64,000 bases of DNA from Corydoras sp. C115 (GCA_019802505.1 JAFMOC010000002.1:3849001-3913000); one strand, 5' to 3'; positions 12,303-25,270 are shown, counted from the stretch's first letter. Made by a program: numbers and translations. Notes: generated by a model from the sequence alone, not told the origin.

Positions 12303-12596
12303 CAGCACATTTCGTCCTGCTGATTAGAGGAGGTCCAGGTGGTCCAGTGCCACCCTCTCCAGGTCGCGTGAGCAATACACTAATGTGATACTCTGTGTCT
12401 GGATCCAGATGCCAGAGCTTGTATGTAAGCATATTGACACCGTTGATTTCACTCCATGGTGCGTGGCTCGCCCGATACTCAATCTCTCGCCGAATAATGG
12501 GCCCATCGCCAATGATAGAGTTGGTGTTGAGCTGAATGATCAAGTAGGTGGATCCTGCTCTTAGCAGCTGAGGTGGAGCAATAGGAGATGGGGGAA
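12303..12596 (-). CDS. ptprt: ptprt exon, first fibronectin type III domain
   Basis: This is a 294-base exon encoding the whole first FN3 repeat of the extracellular region. It enters after a TTTTAG acceptor with two bases completing a codon, and ends with one base of the next codon before GTCAGT. The protein reads [20 protein letters not shown], then [33 protein letters not shown] and ISRTKCA. These motifs are highly conserved in PTPRT. The phase (starts 2, ends 1) matches both neighbouring exons. It packs next to the Ig domain in the adhesive ectodomain. Confidence 0.95.
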
Positions 12597-12649
12597 CTAA
12601 AATATAAACAAACATATGGTCTTAGGTAAATATATACTCATATACAAAC

Positions 12650-13080
12650 ACACTGACCAATAAGACCACTTTATGACCATTTTCTAAATATTAAGTTGTT
12701 CCTAATTTTGCTACCACAACTACCCTGATCCAGCAGGACATGGACTTTACTAGAGCCCTGAAGATTTGCTGTAGTATTTGCAACTAAGAGGTTTGCAACA
12801 GATCCTTAAAGTTTTGGGATTCTGCCCCCATAATTGGTTTGTCCAGCACATCCCACATATGTTTGATTTGTATTGAGACTTGGGAAATTTCTAGGACAAA
12901 AGTAAGAACTTAAATGTATTTGTTTTTATCATTAAACCATTCTTTAACCATTTTTGCTTTGGGGATAGGAGTCAAGTGAAAGTGTGTGCTCTGTAACTGT
13001 ACAAAATAGATTGTTCACCTTTTACCCTATAAATGACTCCAGCACCCCAGGCAACTTCATTAATGATATGCTGGTTTAAA
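12650..13080 (-). mobile_element. Tc1/mariner relic
   Basis: On the minus strand the sequence resembles the end of a fish Tc1 transposase gene and its downstream part. The phrases 'tttgtccagcacatcccaca' and 'aaccatttttgctttg' in plus orientation are recurrent in such relics. There is no usable open frame and no clear terminal repeats. Confidence 0.55.
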
Positions 13081-15364
13081 AATATACAAATTAATGAATG
13101 ACATCGGCAACAAATCTTTACTTTAACACAAAGATACTATACTAAACCAAACAAACCAACAGCAATGCTATCATTCTATAATCTTTTTTTAAACAAAAGT
13201 GTGATGTGTGGAGAATCTGAATAACATTACAACTTTAAAACATTACAATCTTAATGCATTTCAAGGCAGTAACAAAATGCAATACCATACCTGGGACAGC
13301 TTAATACATTGGCTGTCTCTATTAGGTACAATGATGTCTGCTACATAGCTTCTTTTTTAAACAACTCAAGAGTAGAAGCCTTCATTTATATTTAAAGCCT
13401 TCAATTTGACTAGACCATGACAGCTATTTAAACTACTGAACTCTTAATGAAGCAAGCAGACATTGAGGTTAAAAGAAGTGTCAGATGACAGAAAAGGGGA
13501 AAGCACTGTGGTTTCCGACATTAAAAGCCAACGTGTGCTGTGCTCTTGGTTTCAGAGCATTGCTTTTTACTCTTCTACCTCCATTTCAGAACTGTAAAAT
13601 CCTCAAAATACATGCAGCGCTTCTGTGGGGACAACCAGATGAGAAATAAATCTGAGCTTACATACTCAGTCAGACACATCAGAGAATATTAACTCAGTAT
13701 CCTTACCTTGCCCTCATTTTGAGACCTCAAATAACAGAGTCTGGGATTTGTATATGGTAAAGCTTGTTATTGTTTGCTTTTAGTGATTGGGTTCATGATG
13801 GTAAATTGTTGTTTCAGTGTCAAGCCCAACTGCAGGTTTATGTGATAGAAATAACATTTTCTTTTGATTTACATGTTGGCATCAATAAGCACAGTTCTCA
13901 GCTAAGATTAATTAGTTATTCTGGAATACAATGTCTACTGCAAGGAAAGGTGATCTGTATACTAGTAGTGCTTATTGGTGTATAATTAGATTTACAAAAA
14001 TCCTTGTTCTTCCTGAGATCAAGGGTCATAAAAACAGAGAAACTCCAGAGACTCAACATTTTTGTGGACCTTGCCTTCAAAATACTTAAAATTACACAGT
14101 TATTTGCTATACTTTAAGCAGTATATTCTTTGCAGAGTTGTGGCAGTTTTTTTTATAAAACTTAAAAAATATTTTCATTAAAGCAAAAAAAAGTAAGAAT
14201 CTGTAATTGGTTTAGTTACTTGAAACTTTCTTTAACTTGTCTGTTTTCTGGCAACCTGAACAATGCCACCCTGGTGTCAAATGCACTAGAGACTGGATTT
14301 ATTTAGCACAAGAAGGGGCTTTGGTCAAAGATTTAAATAACCACAAACTGCAAACTGGTCTAGCTGATGTCCTTCTTGCCACTGGAAATCTCCAACTTGT
14401 AAGTATTGCCCCATTTCATTTAGGTTGTGAACCTAAGAGGCACCTCTGGTAAGTGTGTGCAATCAGTTTCAACCTTTCAGTGTGGCATATGTTCCTCAAC
14501 AAACCTCTGCCGAATTTATCTCCATTTTAGTTTCTTGCTTTTTTAAAGCTAAATATTTTGTAATATTGGGGTTGGCACGAGATAAGGCATCTAATATAAA
14601 ATTACTGTTTTAGCATGTATATAGATTGCATTGCCCTTCACTTAAAGAGGTGGGGAATAAATAATACTTTTAGGCAACATCCCAAGGGTTTAATAAATCT
14701 TGGATTTCATCCAAAACAGCCCCTTTTCTAACCTCCACATAATCCTTGCCGCAACATCTATCAATAGGATTAGCCTGAAGCCTGCTCCCAGACTCCATCA
14801 GGGAGTTAAGAAAGACAAACAGACGTGGAACCGAGTATCAAATAGCTCTATCCTCAGTCCCACATGTCCTTATTTCACTCTTGTCTTTCTCCTGGGTTTA
14901 GGAATCTCAGGGAGGCTGGGGATCAAAAATTACCACTTGCTGAGTGCTGTCATCCTGACCTGACAGACTCTGAGGTTAGATAGAGCTATGAGAGGTTGGC
15001 TATCCATGGTGCATGATAAGCAGTGTGGGCAGACTGAATTCCCATGAAGATGCAGGTTAGCAACCACAAGCTTTAATATACCATGAAGGTTACATCTTAA
15101 AAAATATTAAACCCTGGCATTTTACAAAAAAGCATGAGAATAAAAATTTTACATTGTAAAATCATGTTTCTATATTTACCAAGTCCAATCTGATAGTATT
15201 ACTTATATAATAAACTGCATGATGCATGCTTAATTTATTTACAATACATTTTATAGACAAAAATATTATCAAACACCTCTTTATGTTTTAGTGTTTTATT
15301 CAGTCACATTTTTATAAAATAAAGCACAGTCATGCATTATTTTTTCCCCCTCTAGACAAATTCC

Positions 15365-15660
15365 TTCAACTTTTAGGAAAAGGTTTGGTAAAGACCCTTT
15401 TCTGGTAGAGCTTGACTGTGCCCAAGAAAACAAAATAAGGTCTCTTAAAGCATTTGAGGTAAAACTTCTGTGGCCAAAACAAAGCCCTGATTTCAACTCT
15501 ATCAAACACTTTTGGTATGAACTTAAATAGAAATTCTGAGTCAGACATCCACTACGTCAGTGTCTGAACTCATAAATGCTACACTTGATTAATGTGAAAA
15601 AAGCCCCATAGACACAGTATTCTATGTGGTAGAAAGTCTTTTCATTTGGAATCTGTAACA
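15365..15660 (+). mobile_element. Tc1/mariner relic
   Basis: A degenerate transposase C-terminus is visible ('aaacaaagccctgatttcaa', then 'tatcaaacacttttggtatg'), corresponding to the SPDxNxIxxxW region around the third catalytic acid. Stops and indels interrupt it. Confidence 0.55.
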
Positions 15661-15810
15661 GCAACAAAACAAGGAATTAACTTAAAATTGTTTGTCATTA
15701 CATGTAAGCCAGTGAATGGAAGGTAGAGTTGTGACATAGATCAGGTAAACAGTAACTTCTCTACATATAATAAATGTAATTAAAAAATAATAGATCCATC
15801 CAATTACTAG

Positions 15811-16022
15811 GATGTGCGGCATGGTGGGAATCCAAGTACAAATCCCAATCTGGGTGGAGTATCCACATTCTCTATGGGTGGGTGTGGACTTCATCTGGGT
15901 TCTCAACTTTCCTCCCACAGTCCAAAAACATGAATTCAAACATGAATAAATTGGCTGCTCTAAATCACCACATTTAGTGAGTGTGTGCCCAGCGATAAAA
16001 TGTCCCCTGTCTTGAGTGTATT
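15811..16022 (+). mobile_element. diverged, internally deleted tRNA-derived SINE
   Basis: The head is shortened ('gtgcggcatggtgggaatcc'). The body keeps 'caatctgggtggagtatcca' and 'cctcccacagtccaaaaaca' in the order seen in intact copies, and it ends after 'gtgtgcccagcgat'. Confidence 0.7.
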
Positions 16023-17962
16023 TCTAAAATATTTTTGTGAAAGACATACTATATGCTGTGACTTAACAAAATGTAGCACTCCAGATAATTGACTATTTTT
16101 CAAATTCTCTATAGTGAAGCTCAAGTGGCATTTTTGTTTATATGATACACACATAAAATAGCAATTTCATATACTATCATTTTTATTATACAACTGGCAA
16201 AGTAAATTAAAGTAAAAGTAAAGTAAAGTAAATTCCACTTTTAATGATTTAACAAATTACATTATATCAGTGGCACAAATGATATTACCCAATTTATCAC
16301 CATATTCACAGAGGCAGTAAAACATTATAAGATCAGTATAGTTGTAGCAGCCATTCAGATATGTATGAAGCAAGAAATAGTATGAAAATAACTTCCTTTT
16401 CTAAATTCTATTATCTCTGAACCATTCCTTTTAACTTTTAAATCAAATCAAGAGACACAGTATTTTTTTTTTTTTTTTTTGCATTTACCGGAGGCTTCTA
16501 ATTCCAAGATCAAAAACTAGAGGTTCTACCATGATCTTCCACCACAAAAGATTTTACAAATTAGTTCTGCCTGCTGGACTCAGCTAATTGGAAAAGTGAA
16601 GTATCTTAAACAAATTCCTGGCATGGAAGTTTTCTTTTCTTGAGCAACACCTTAGTATGAAGTAAAGTGAAGCAAATTTGACAGGTCAATGAGTACACTG
16701 CAGAAATTCTTAGGAAGTTCTTTAATTACCCAAATTACTACCCCATTTTAAAGATGCTACTCACGGTTTGTTTAAATTTAACTGTGTATTTGTGACATTT
16801 TATAATACAACTCATTTTCATTTTCTTTAATAACCCAAATGATTTCAAACTGCTTTTATATTTTAAGCCTCTAACTGTTACAGTACACAGCATGCTAGTA
16901 CAATATATAGTCAACCCAAAATTGTGAGAAAAAAACCAGGAAAGACAATTTGATTTTGAAATATCAAATAAAGATAGTAAAAGCAATATAAGGGGACATT
17001 TACAGTTCACATACACGTGACCGCTACAAACAAAACGTATATCAGGTGGCACACTGCTCTGCAAACAAATGAGTGAGTCATGTTAACATAATTAAATAAT
17101 GAACTCGTGAGTTAAAACAAGCAACAACAAAACAGAAGCAAGTGGAAAGAAAATATAGTTGTAAATGTGTAGTTTACGTGCAGGTATAAATTTTTTCACT
17201 CTATTTCTTATAATCTTCTGCTTATTCCTCTGATTGGGTCGCAAGGGTATCCCATGCTTATACAGGATTGGATGTGAAGCTCATACAGTCCTAGGTATAA
17301 ACATTTACCCTTTTAGTTCAGTTGTAAATAAATAAGCTTGCAGTGACACATTCAGATGTAAACATTTACTTACACTCTTATCAAAAATAAACTAACAAAG
17401 TGTTTTGTTTCTCTTGTGTGGATAATTAATCCTGCAGGCAATGAAAGGTCATATTCATAGTAACAAATTAGCTTAAACCAGAATAAGAGCCATTGTAGAT
17501 AATAACATTAAATAAGTGACAGAGGCACTGGTACCAAAATTAAAAACAGACACTATTAGTTCAGGTGCATATTAAAACCATATTAAAAACCGCATGTGGT
17601 AAAAAAAAAAAAGCACAAAATAACCTTATAAATAAAACTTTACTAAAAACACCTTATAAACATTTTCTTAAAGTTAAAATGGTTAGTTTTTGTGCTGAAT
17701 AAATGGGATCTAAAATTAGTTTAAAGACATAGAGGCACTCCAGTATTTTGAATTCCATGAAAGGTTCTTTGTATCATTTTGGTGCAATTTGGAATAAAAG
17801 CACTAGTTTTCAAATTTAACATTTTAAGTACAGAAAACCAGTGACAATAATGTGGCAATACTGGAGTGATGTGTAGAAAATTGTGAAAATTGCAGAGCAG
17901 ACATGCTGTAGCATTTTGGCCCAGGTGCCAGAGGTTATTTATGCTATAAATAATTACTGCAT

Positions 17963-18309
17963 GGCGGCACGGTGGCTTAGTGGTTAGCACGTTCGCCTCT
18001 CAGCGCTAGGGATTCCCGGTTCGAATCCCCATCTGGATGGAGTTTCCATGTTCTCCCCTTGTCTGCGTGGGTTTCCTCCGGGTTCTCCAGTTTCCTCCCA
18101 CAGTCCAAAAACATGGATCAAGTCAATTGAATTCTCAAAATTGCCCCATATAGAGTGTGTATGTATGTGTGAGTGAGTGTGTGCCCAGCGATGGATTGGC
18201 GCCCTGTCCTGGGTGTATTTGCCCAGCGCCTGAGACGTTCTCCCCTGGATGGGCATGGGGAACCCCACCGCGACCCTAATAGAGGATAAAGCGGGAGATA
18301 ATGAATGAA
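17963..18309 (+). mobile_element. tRNA-derived SINE, full-length copy
   Basis: Plus-strand copy with intact head (A-box-like 'tggcttagtggttagc', B-box-like 'ggttcgaatcc'), body and short (gaat) tail. Confidence 0.85.
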
Positions 18310-18732
18310 AGGATAATTACTGCATTATTCCGCTTAAGATAAAACAAGCGAATGAACAAGGCCTTCAATAATGCTTCATCTGAATTGAAATAATTCACCT
18401 GTCAATATTTTATTACTATAAAAAAAAACATCTTACTATGCAGAAATACAGTATAAAGAGTCAAGATAGGTGATAGCAAGAAAAGTAGTTGATAGCACTG
18501 TTTTCTTCTGAGGAAGAAAACAGTGCCGTCTGCAATGGAATTTGATTAGAGATAATTAACGCACCTGATGCGCCTCCACCTGATGAATGTGTGTGTGCTC
18601 TTAAAAAGCTGCAGAGAGTGACCGTGAGTTGCAGAAATGTAAGCGCACAGCAAAAACTGTCAGCCAAAATGTGTGTTTAAATGAACTTAACATAACGTGT
18701 ACAAAAAGTGATGAGTTCTCCTGCTTAGAATG

Positions 18733-19240
18733 ATGAGAGGTCTGTAAGTTTTATCATAACTCAACCATAGCCAAGACCAAAGAGCTGTTGAAGAAAATTG
18801 TACACCTGCACCAGACTGGGAGGAGTAAATCTATAACAAGCAAGCAGGTTGGTGTGAATAAATTCTGTGGGACCAATTGAAAAAAAAGAAAGACATACAA
18901 GGGTCCCACGCAAGATTTCATCCTGTGGGTGAGCAAAAATCTCAGAACTACATGGAGGGACCTGATGAATGACCTGAAGAGAGCTGGGACCAAACTAAGA
19001 AATGTAACACACTAAACCGAGAGGGAATCAAATCCTGAAGTGCCAGGTGTGGTTTATCCAGTACATATCCAGGCACATGTGAAGTTTTCCAGAGAGCATA
19101 TGGATGATCCAAAAAAGGATTAAGAAAATATCATGTGGTCAGATACCTACTGTGAATCAAGGGTGTGGAATCAGCATTCTTTGAGGCTGGTTTTGTGCAA
19201 AGAGGACAGCACGACTGATCCATGTTAAGGGAACAAAAAA
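18733..19240 (+). pseudogene. degenerate Tc1 transposase
   Basis: Translated piecewise, the plus strand gives a Tc1-like order: an N-terminal helix-turn-helix region, then NLRTTWRDLMNDLKRAG (18940s), then HVKFSREHMDD and ENIMWSD (19075-19145), the last ending at the first catalytic Asp. Stops and frameshifts separate the pieces, and terminal inverted repeats were not recognised. Confidence 0.6.
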
Positions 19241-19620
19241 AAACGGGGCCATATATCCTGAGATTTTAAGTTGTGGCAGATCAGTATGAGGGCTTGGGGG
19301 TTCAATCTGAAGGATGGGGGTTCAAATGCCAATTTTTCTAAAGTTACCTGTGTGGGTCCTTGAACAAGGCGTTTTACTCTTATTGTGTCAGTGGTGCTAT
19401 ATTATGTCTTTCCAGGTTTCGTATGATAAAAAAAATGCACCATTTTTTGTCTGCTTATCAAAAAAAAAGCCCAAAACGCTCATTGCTTTTCTAATCTACT
19501 TGGCAAATTTCTTACAGTAAGATTTATCATAGATCAGGAGTGATATTTTCTGTATTTTTTTTAAGTGAAATTAATTTTATATAATATTCCACAAAAATAA
19601 CCAGAAAGTTTAATCTTCAC

Positions 19621-19795
19621 CTTTGACTATAAGTTCAGCAAAGTTGGAAACACCAGAGCCTCTGGATGACTGTGTGACACAGCGATAGTGGTCCTGCTCT
19701 GGCCTCTGGACGCCCTCCAGCTGAAAGGACACAGCAAAACGATTGCGGCTGAGGTGCTTGACTAAGCCGCCTAAGGACACCTCCCCATTGTGCCG
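19621..19795 (-). CDS. ptprt: ptprt exon, C-terminal half of Ig domain
   Basis: This 175-base exon encodes 58 codons plus one base. It starts at a codon boundary after a TGCAG acceptor and ends before GTGAAG. It reads [19 protein letters not shown], then [18 protein letters not shown] and [11 protein letters not shown]. The YRC motif supplies the second Ig cysteine and pairs with the cysteine encoded at 22620-22735. The motif [11 protein letters not shown] directly precedes FN3-1 in PTPRT. Codon count and phases are what a PTPRT Ig exon should have. Confidence 0.93.
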
Positions 19796-20415
19796 CTGCA
19801 GAGGACAGAAAAACATGCAATTAGCCATTTCTTACATTGAGTGCTATCATTTCCATATCTGCATCGAAATCAAAAGTCCAAAACAACCTTAAATAAAACT
19901 CTAATCTGACCTCTATACTCCAGTGAGCTCAGCTTTCAGAGTATAGTTTGCTTAAAATGTTTCAGTAAACCAGTGGATTATCATGAATATAGCTAACCAA
20001 AAATAATCTCTCTTAAAAGCTATACTAAATGCAGGCATTTCATTCAGTCCTTTTGCTACAGATGTTTATCATCAAGCATCCATCAATGGATTTTGGACAA
20101 GTGTACACATTTAACCTTGTGGGAATAGTTTTATAATTTTATGTTCCAGCATGACTGTATCCCAATACACAAAGCAGGACCATGAAGGACCACGTATCTA
20201 TAATATAGAATAAAAAGTTTGTAAGCCAAGTCCTCTCATCAACAATCAATATCACAACGACACACTTTAAAATCCTGCACAAATCCTTCCCAGATAAGTA
20301 GAAACTGCTATGGGTGCAATGGTGGGGTCTGAACATTTCCAGTATGTATTATCATAAAATATCTTGTAGCTGTAACACACAGATCTCCATATAGAGTCTA
20401 AATAATTCACTTAAC

Positions 20416-20683
20416 TCCATCCATCCATTACCTTCCACTTTATCCTGTACTAGGGTCGCTGGGCACACATTCACTCACACAAACACTCTCTATATGGGGA
20501 AATTTGGAGAATTCAATTGACCTTGATCCATGTTTTTGGACTGTGGGAGGAAACCCGAGAACCCTAAGGTAACCCATGCGGACACGGGGCGAAAATGGAA
20601 ACTCCTCCCAGATTGGGATTCGGACCAGGAATCCCTAGTGCTGAGAGGTGAACGTGCTAACCACTAAGCCACTGTGCCACCCT
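20416..20683 (-). mobile_element. tRNA-derived SINE, internally deleted
   Basis: The tail (tcca)n is at 20416 and the head ends at 20683 ('gctaaccactaagcc'). About 80 bases are missing between the 'actagggtcgctgggcacac' junction and intact copies, where 'ccatgcccatccaggg' would be expected. Confidence 0.8.
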
Positions 20684-21134
20684 GCAATTAACTTAATAGG
20701 TTAAAATAAATCATTTAGTTAAAAACTTTCAAGTAAGCCTAAACCAGAAGACAAACTATGGCACACTATTATCTAAAGTTACATCATTTATTAAATTAGG
20801 CCATAAGAAGAAGTGCAAATTTAACCAAGCTGTAAATTAAACACCTATTACTTGTAGCACTAATTATAGCACAGATGACAAAAAGATCAATTTGTCTGTC
20901 AGACAAAGTGAGTGCATGATTAAGAGGAAAATGAGACCAAGTTGCAGCAGAAACCCAGCTAAGATAAGATATGTACAACTGGTTGGGATGATGAGATTTC
21001 ACTGCAGGAGGTGACCAGAATTGAGCGACCTTGACTATGCTAAGTGTGTCACCATGGCAGCTGTTAACCACAAGCATCCATCTGTGTCTTTCAGATGCAA
21101 CGTTAACATAATCAGATGTTTTACTTATACGTAT

Positions 21135-21138
<4 letters not shown>

Positions 21139-21214
<76 letters not shown>
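21139..21214. repeat. (TA)n microsatellite
   Basis: Uninterrupted TA dinucleotides over about 76 bases. A shorter TA run lies at 21549-21573. Apparent open frames here (Ile-Tyr repeats) are an artefact of the repeat. Confidence 0.95.
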
Positions 21215-21220
<6 letters not shown>

Positions 21221-21539
21221 ATACAATATAAAAAAAAGACCAATATCACTGATGAGATATCCTACAGAGACAAACTAAAGATGGCAGCGTCATGCATGCT
21301 GCTAGAGGAACAACACACACTTCATGAATCAGCAGCTGGTCATTCACACAATTTCAATTTCCAAGTGCAGGAAGCAGGATTGTGATCTGTCTGTCATATT
21401 CATTGAACCTTACACTTGTGGTATGTGCTGTATCATTATGCTATGATATTTCCAATGCTTTGGCCCTGGCATCTCTGAACTACAAACAACATAGACATGA
21501 CATACTGGAGGTAAAAGCAAAGACAGAGTATAACATTTT

Positions 21540-21573
<34 letters not shown>

Positions 21574-21734
21574 AAATTTCATTTCATATTCCACGCTATA
21601 TAGATAAGAGTATTGAGAGACCAACACATTAAAAGCTTTTGCAGTGAATCACATCTCAATCTAAGGTATAATAACATTTCAGCTATTAAAGCTCTGGCAT
21701 TTACTGGAATGGGAGATTAATCCAAAAAAAAACA

Positions 21735-21880
21735 TTTGTGAGGTCAGCTACTGATGGTCTCTTTCACATTATTTATTTTAATTCATTTTAAAATTATTCT
21801 ATAGGATTTGGTCACCCTCTGTGCAGGTCAGTCAAGTTCTTCAACATCAAACCTAATACATTTGAGTTATATATAGTAAT
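21735..21880 (-). mobile_element. Tc1/mariner relic
   Basis: On the plus strand it reads 'catttgtgaggtcagctact' and 'gtgcaggtcagtcaagttct'. These are reverse complements of the transposase C-terminus and downstream sequence of the same Tc1 group as 22930-23311. Confidence 0.5.
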
Positions 21881-22169
21881 CATACACACCAGCAACTTTT
21901 TTTATACACATCTATTTCAAAACATTGTCCAATTGAAGTTTCACTTAGCATACCACAATTATAGACGGTAGTATGTTTCTCTATATACTCTGATCTGTAT
22001 TAGACTCTTTTTTTTAGAGTAACACTGCAGAGACAAAATTTAATGGTACTGTGTTAATGTGTGCTGTAATAGTGAAACAGACACCAACAAGCACCTTATC
22101 ATTATTAGATTGAGAGTCCTCAATACCCATACGATTTTTAAAGTTATGGGCAAGTTTGGAGTATGAAAG

Positions 22170-22345
22170 AACTTAACTGGTCCACACATGTCCCATTTTC
22201 ATCAAAATCTTCTGGGATGAACTAGAATAGAGATTGTGAGCCAGGCCCCCTCATCCAACATCAGTGTCTGACCTTACAAATGCTCTTCTGGATGAATGGA
22301 CAATAATTAAATATATATCTTCCAAATCCATTATAAGCTACTATA
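22170..22345 (+). mobile_element. Tc1/mariner relic (transposase 3' end)
   Basis: 'cttctgggatgaactagaat' followed by 'catccaacatcagtgtctga' and 'acaaatgctcttctgg' matches the coding end of a fish Tc1 transposase. The order is the same as at 15365-15660 and 44340-44570. Confidence 0.6.
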
Positions 22346-22619
22346 GATATAAAGAAGGAGCAATATGTAGATATCCCAATAATATTTTCCTTTATATAGT
22401 GTTGCTTTAAATTTTTTCAGCAAACATCAAGCATATTGTGATGATATACCTAAAAAACTAACTTTACCCAGAGGATTTAATTTTAGTCTTGTGAGTTTTG
22501 TACAATATATCTAATAAATGCAAAATATACAAATAAACAACAATTAATAAATAAAAAATGATACTTGGGTTAAGAAATCTAAAAAGATCCTTGCTCAATG
22601 TAAAGTTTGACATACTCAC

Positions 22620-22735
22620 TTCTAATAAAAACCTCTCTGCTTCTGATGCCCGTCCAGATGCTACGCATTGAAAGGTGGCGTTCTGTCCAGCGTTGACTTC
22701 CACGTCCCCCAGACGAGAGAAGTGAGGAGCTTTAG
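22620..22735 (-). CDS. ptprt: ptprt exon, N-terminal half of Ig domain
   Basis: This 116-base exon begins with two bases completing the Ala codon started by the MAM exon, and ends at a codon boundary before GTGAGT. It encodes [17 protein letters not shown], then [20 protein letters not shown]. The first Ig-fold cysteine lies in TFQC, and NAT is a glycosylation sequon. The stretch [11 protein letters not shown] and the SEAERFLL end are diagnostic of PTPRT among type IIB receptors. Phases agree with the exons at 32522-32597 and 19621-19795. Confidence 0.94.
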
Positions 22736-22929
22736 CTAAAAATCACCAAAGACAAAAAAAGAACTTGCCTTTAGTAACCCAATTTAGATATTTCAAAATT
22801 ACATTGTATTGTTTTAATTAGTTTTAATAAGTCCCATAGCATAACCAGTCAAGTGATTTGATGAAATGAGCTTAAGCAGACACGTTTTGAAAGAAATAAA
22901 GTGTGGATTAGTGACATGTGACAGTCACC

Positions 22930-23311
22930 AGTCATACAGACAAGCAGTTATAAGATCCTACACTGATGTTGGGACAAGCCGGCCTGGCTCACAATCTCTG
23001 TTCTGGTTTATCCTTAAGGTATTGCATAAGGTTGAGTTTAAAGTTTTCTGTAGGCACACTTTACACCATTTAAAACACTAACCTCAGCCAAGCATGCCTT
23101 TATGAACCTTGTTTTGAGTACAATCATTATGGAAAAGAAAAAGGCCTTCCCCAAACTGTTCCTAAAAAGTTGGAAGCATACAAATGTCCAAAATGCATGT
23201 ATAAGGTATAAGATATAAGGTGCTTGTGTACACACCTGTGGCAATAGAAATAATCAACTGAATTCAATTTTCAAAAAAACTTTTTCCTATACTTTTGTCC
23301 ATATACAGTGC
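22930..23311 (-). mobile_element. Tc1/mariner relic
   Basis: Minus-strand Tc1 remains. The plus strand shows 'ctgatgttgggacaagccgg', 'ccccaaactgttcctaaaaa' and an end-like 'tatacttttgtccatata'. No open transposase frame survives. Confidence 0.6.
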
Positions 23312-23664
23312 TGTAGATTATGTTCTCAAAGAGTAAAATGACATAAAAATACCTTAGCAGATACCTTTCAAGTGACAAGTACAAAAAGAATTACCTCATA
23401 TAGGTGCATGTAGTCTGCCATCAGCATCCATCAAATAAACCACACTATTTTGAATTCTAAATTAAAATAATTTCAATAGTTCACAAAGACCCTTAAACTT
23501 CTAGTGTTGCTGGTCTCTCAACCAAGACACAGCAAGAATGTATGGCACTATAATTGCCTTATCTAACATGGTGGCCTGTGTAGGCTGATCCAAGCAATTC
23601 TTTTTCCCCCTCTCCCAACATACCTAAATCAACTAATCGGCTCATTAGTGGTTAGCTATTAAGT

Positions 23665-23755
23665 GAGAGTGGGTGTGTTAAAGCAGCAAAAACACGAAAA
23701 CCTGCAGGACATTGTGCCTCCAGGACCAGGATTAAGAAACACTGCTCTAATTATA
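23665..23755 (-). repeat. fragment of a common fish interspersed repeat
   Basis: The phrase 'gcctccaggaccaggattaa' next to 'aacctgcaggacattg' recurs widely in fish genomes. The family is not assigned. Confidence 0.35.
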
Positions 23756-24984
23756 TCCATCCATCTTTTTGTTGGTACGTTTTGAGCCGTACCTTCATCT
23801 TTTTAAGCATAACGGTATTTTCCAGTGCATTGATTAAGTTGAAATAAAGACACTTCACATTTGCTTCAGGGGGAAAATGAGGATTACTTTACTCAAGCAA
23901 CCAGTGGCTTGTTTTCTTTTCTGTCTAAGCCATTTAAACAAGTTTCAAACATATTTACCAGCACTAAAGTTCAAAGGCATCAATATGTTTAAATTGTTTA
24001 TTTTTCCAATTATAAAAAAAACACAGACAACCTACAACAATTCTTTGCATTTGAAGATTTTCTTGAACTCGTTGAACTCACGTTTTATGAGCTGGATCGT
24101 TTGTTGTTGACAACCATAAATGAAAAACTGTCCATCACGTTTACTTTTACACTTTGACATCTTTCTTCTTAGTTTTCTATGGTCCATGTTCAGTGAAGTA
24201 CTCACCATGACACAAAAAGGACACTGAATGTTCAACCTTTAAACACGCTGACCTGAATGATTACAAGTCTGAAGACACCTGAGATCCTAATTATAAGCCA
24301 CACCTTACATCTGTTGTGTTCAACATGTCCACAATGGTTCAATTAGGTTCTGTCTTTTCAAGGGGTACCAGGCAAATTGCAATAATTATTTTTTAATAAT
24401 TTTTGTTGAACCACAATTTAAAGCAATGTCTAACTTTTGTTTGTTCATTTTTAGTTATTTTTTCTTATTGTAATTTTAGTTTTTCTTTCTCAAATGAAAA
24501 AGGAAAGAAATATAGAAGATGCACCTAATATAGAATATAGAAATATAGAATATGCACCTAAATTTGTGGCAAGATCAAAGTTAAGTGTTAGAGACTGCAC
24601 CAACTGCACCAACACACTGGGTTGTTTGCATGAGCCAGGAACATAGCGTTATCTTTATTTATTCATCATTGTTATGCCTCAAAGTTGTCTTGTTACACCA
24701 TATTCATCTCATATTACCTGTTGCTTATGCCATACACATGAAGGAAATATATGATAATATTGTTAAAACACATCAAGTGCAGCATTTCCACTTGCAACAA
24801 CTTGCAACAATCTTGAGATTTAGAAGTAGGGGCTCTGCTATTTGCATTGCAGCTCAGATATAACAAGTATTGCTGATTGATTTGCAAATAGGACAGACAT
24901 TATATAATGTCTAAAAAGAACTGGATGATTCATTAACACTCTAATACAGAGAAATGTGGGACATCAACCACTTATGGTCCCCTC

Positions 24985-25270
24985 AGAATTAAGGATGGTG
25001 CCATCAAACTAGTTGAAAATCTTGTTCAAGCTTACAATATACTTTGTGCAACATGTCATTTTCTTCATTCACACTTAGATTTGTTTCCTGCTAATCTTGG
25101 TGCTGTAGGTGATAAACATGGTGAGTGCTTACGCCAAGACATTTCTACAATAAAAAAGTGTTACCAAGGCTACTGGAATTTGTCAGTGCTAGGTGACTAC
25201 TGCTGAACAATAATATCAGATGCACCAAAAGTTGAGCACAAATTAAATGTGATAAAGACAGAATCTCAGA
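24985..25270 (+). pseudogene. relic of an unclassified repeat-encoded protein
   Basis: A plus-strand frame reads VENLVQAYNILCATCHFLHS, then FPANLGAVGDKHGECLRQDI, then KKCYQGYWNLSVLGDYC before a stop at 25203. I recognise this order (HSHLD, NLGAV, HGE-x-QDI, YQG-W, DYC) as a conserved block found in uncharacterised, repeat-encoded animal proteins, but I cannot name the family. No terminal structures were found around it. The match rests on remembered sequence patterns only. Confidence 0.4.

Larger units (their letters stand above)
12597..19620 (-). other. ptprt: ptprt intron between second Ig exon and FN3-1 exon (7.0 kb)
   Basis: The intron carries Tc1 relics and two SINEs, listed separately. 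No gene or recognised repeat is seen in 13081-15364, 16023-17962, 18310-18732 and 19241-19620. The segment 13440-13740 is mixed-composition, non-repetitive sequence and a mild candidate for a conserved non-coding element. Confidence 0.85.
19796..22619 (-). other. ptprt: ptprt intron splitting the Ig domain (2.8 kb)
   Basis: This intron contains one SINE, two TA microsatellites and two Tc1 scraps, listed separately. Nothing is recognised in 19796-20415, 20684-21138, 21215-21548 and 22346-22619. Confidence 0.85.

Noticed and set aside
14237..14452. 71-codon frame and other short frames in quiet intron sequence
   Set aside because: There are no splice sites with compatible phase, no recognised domain, and lengths are expected by chance in AT-rich DNA.
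21021..21215. Frames ending in Ile-Tyr runs (also at 21382-21627 and 50368-50684)
   Set aside because: They are translation of TA microsatellites.
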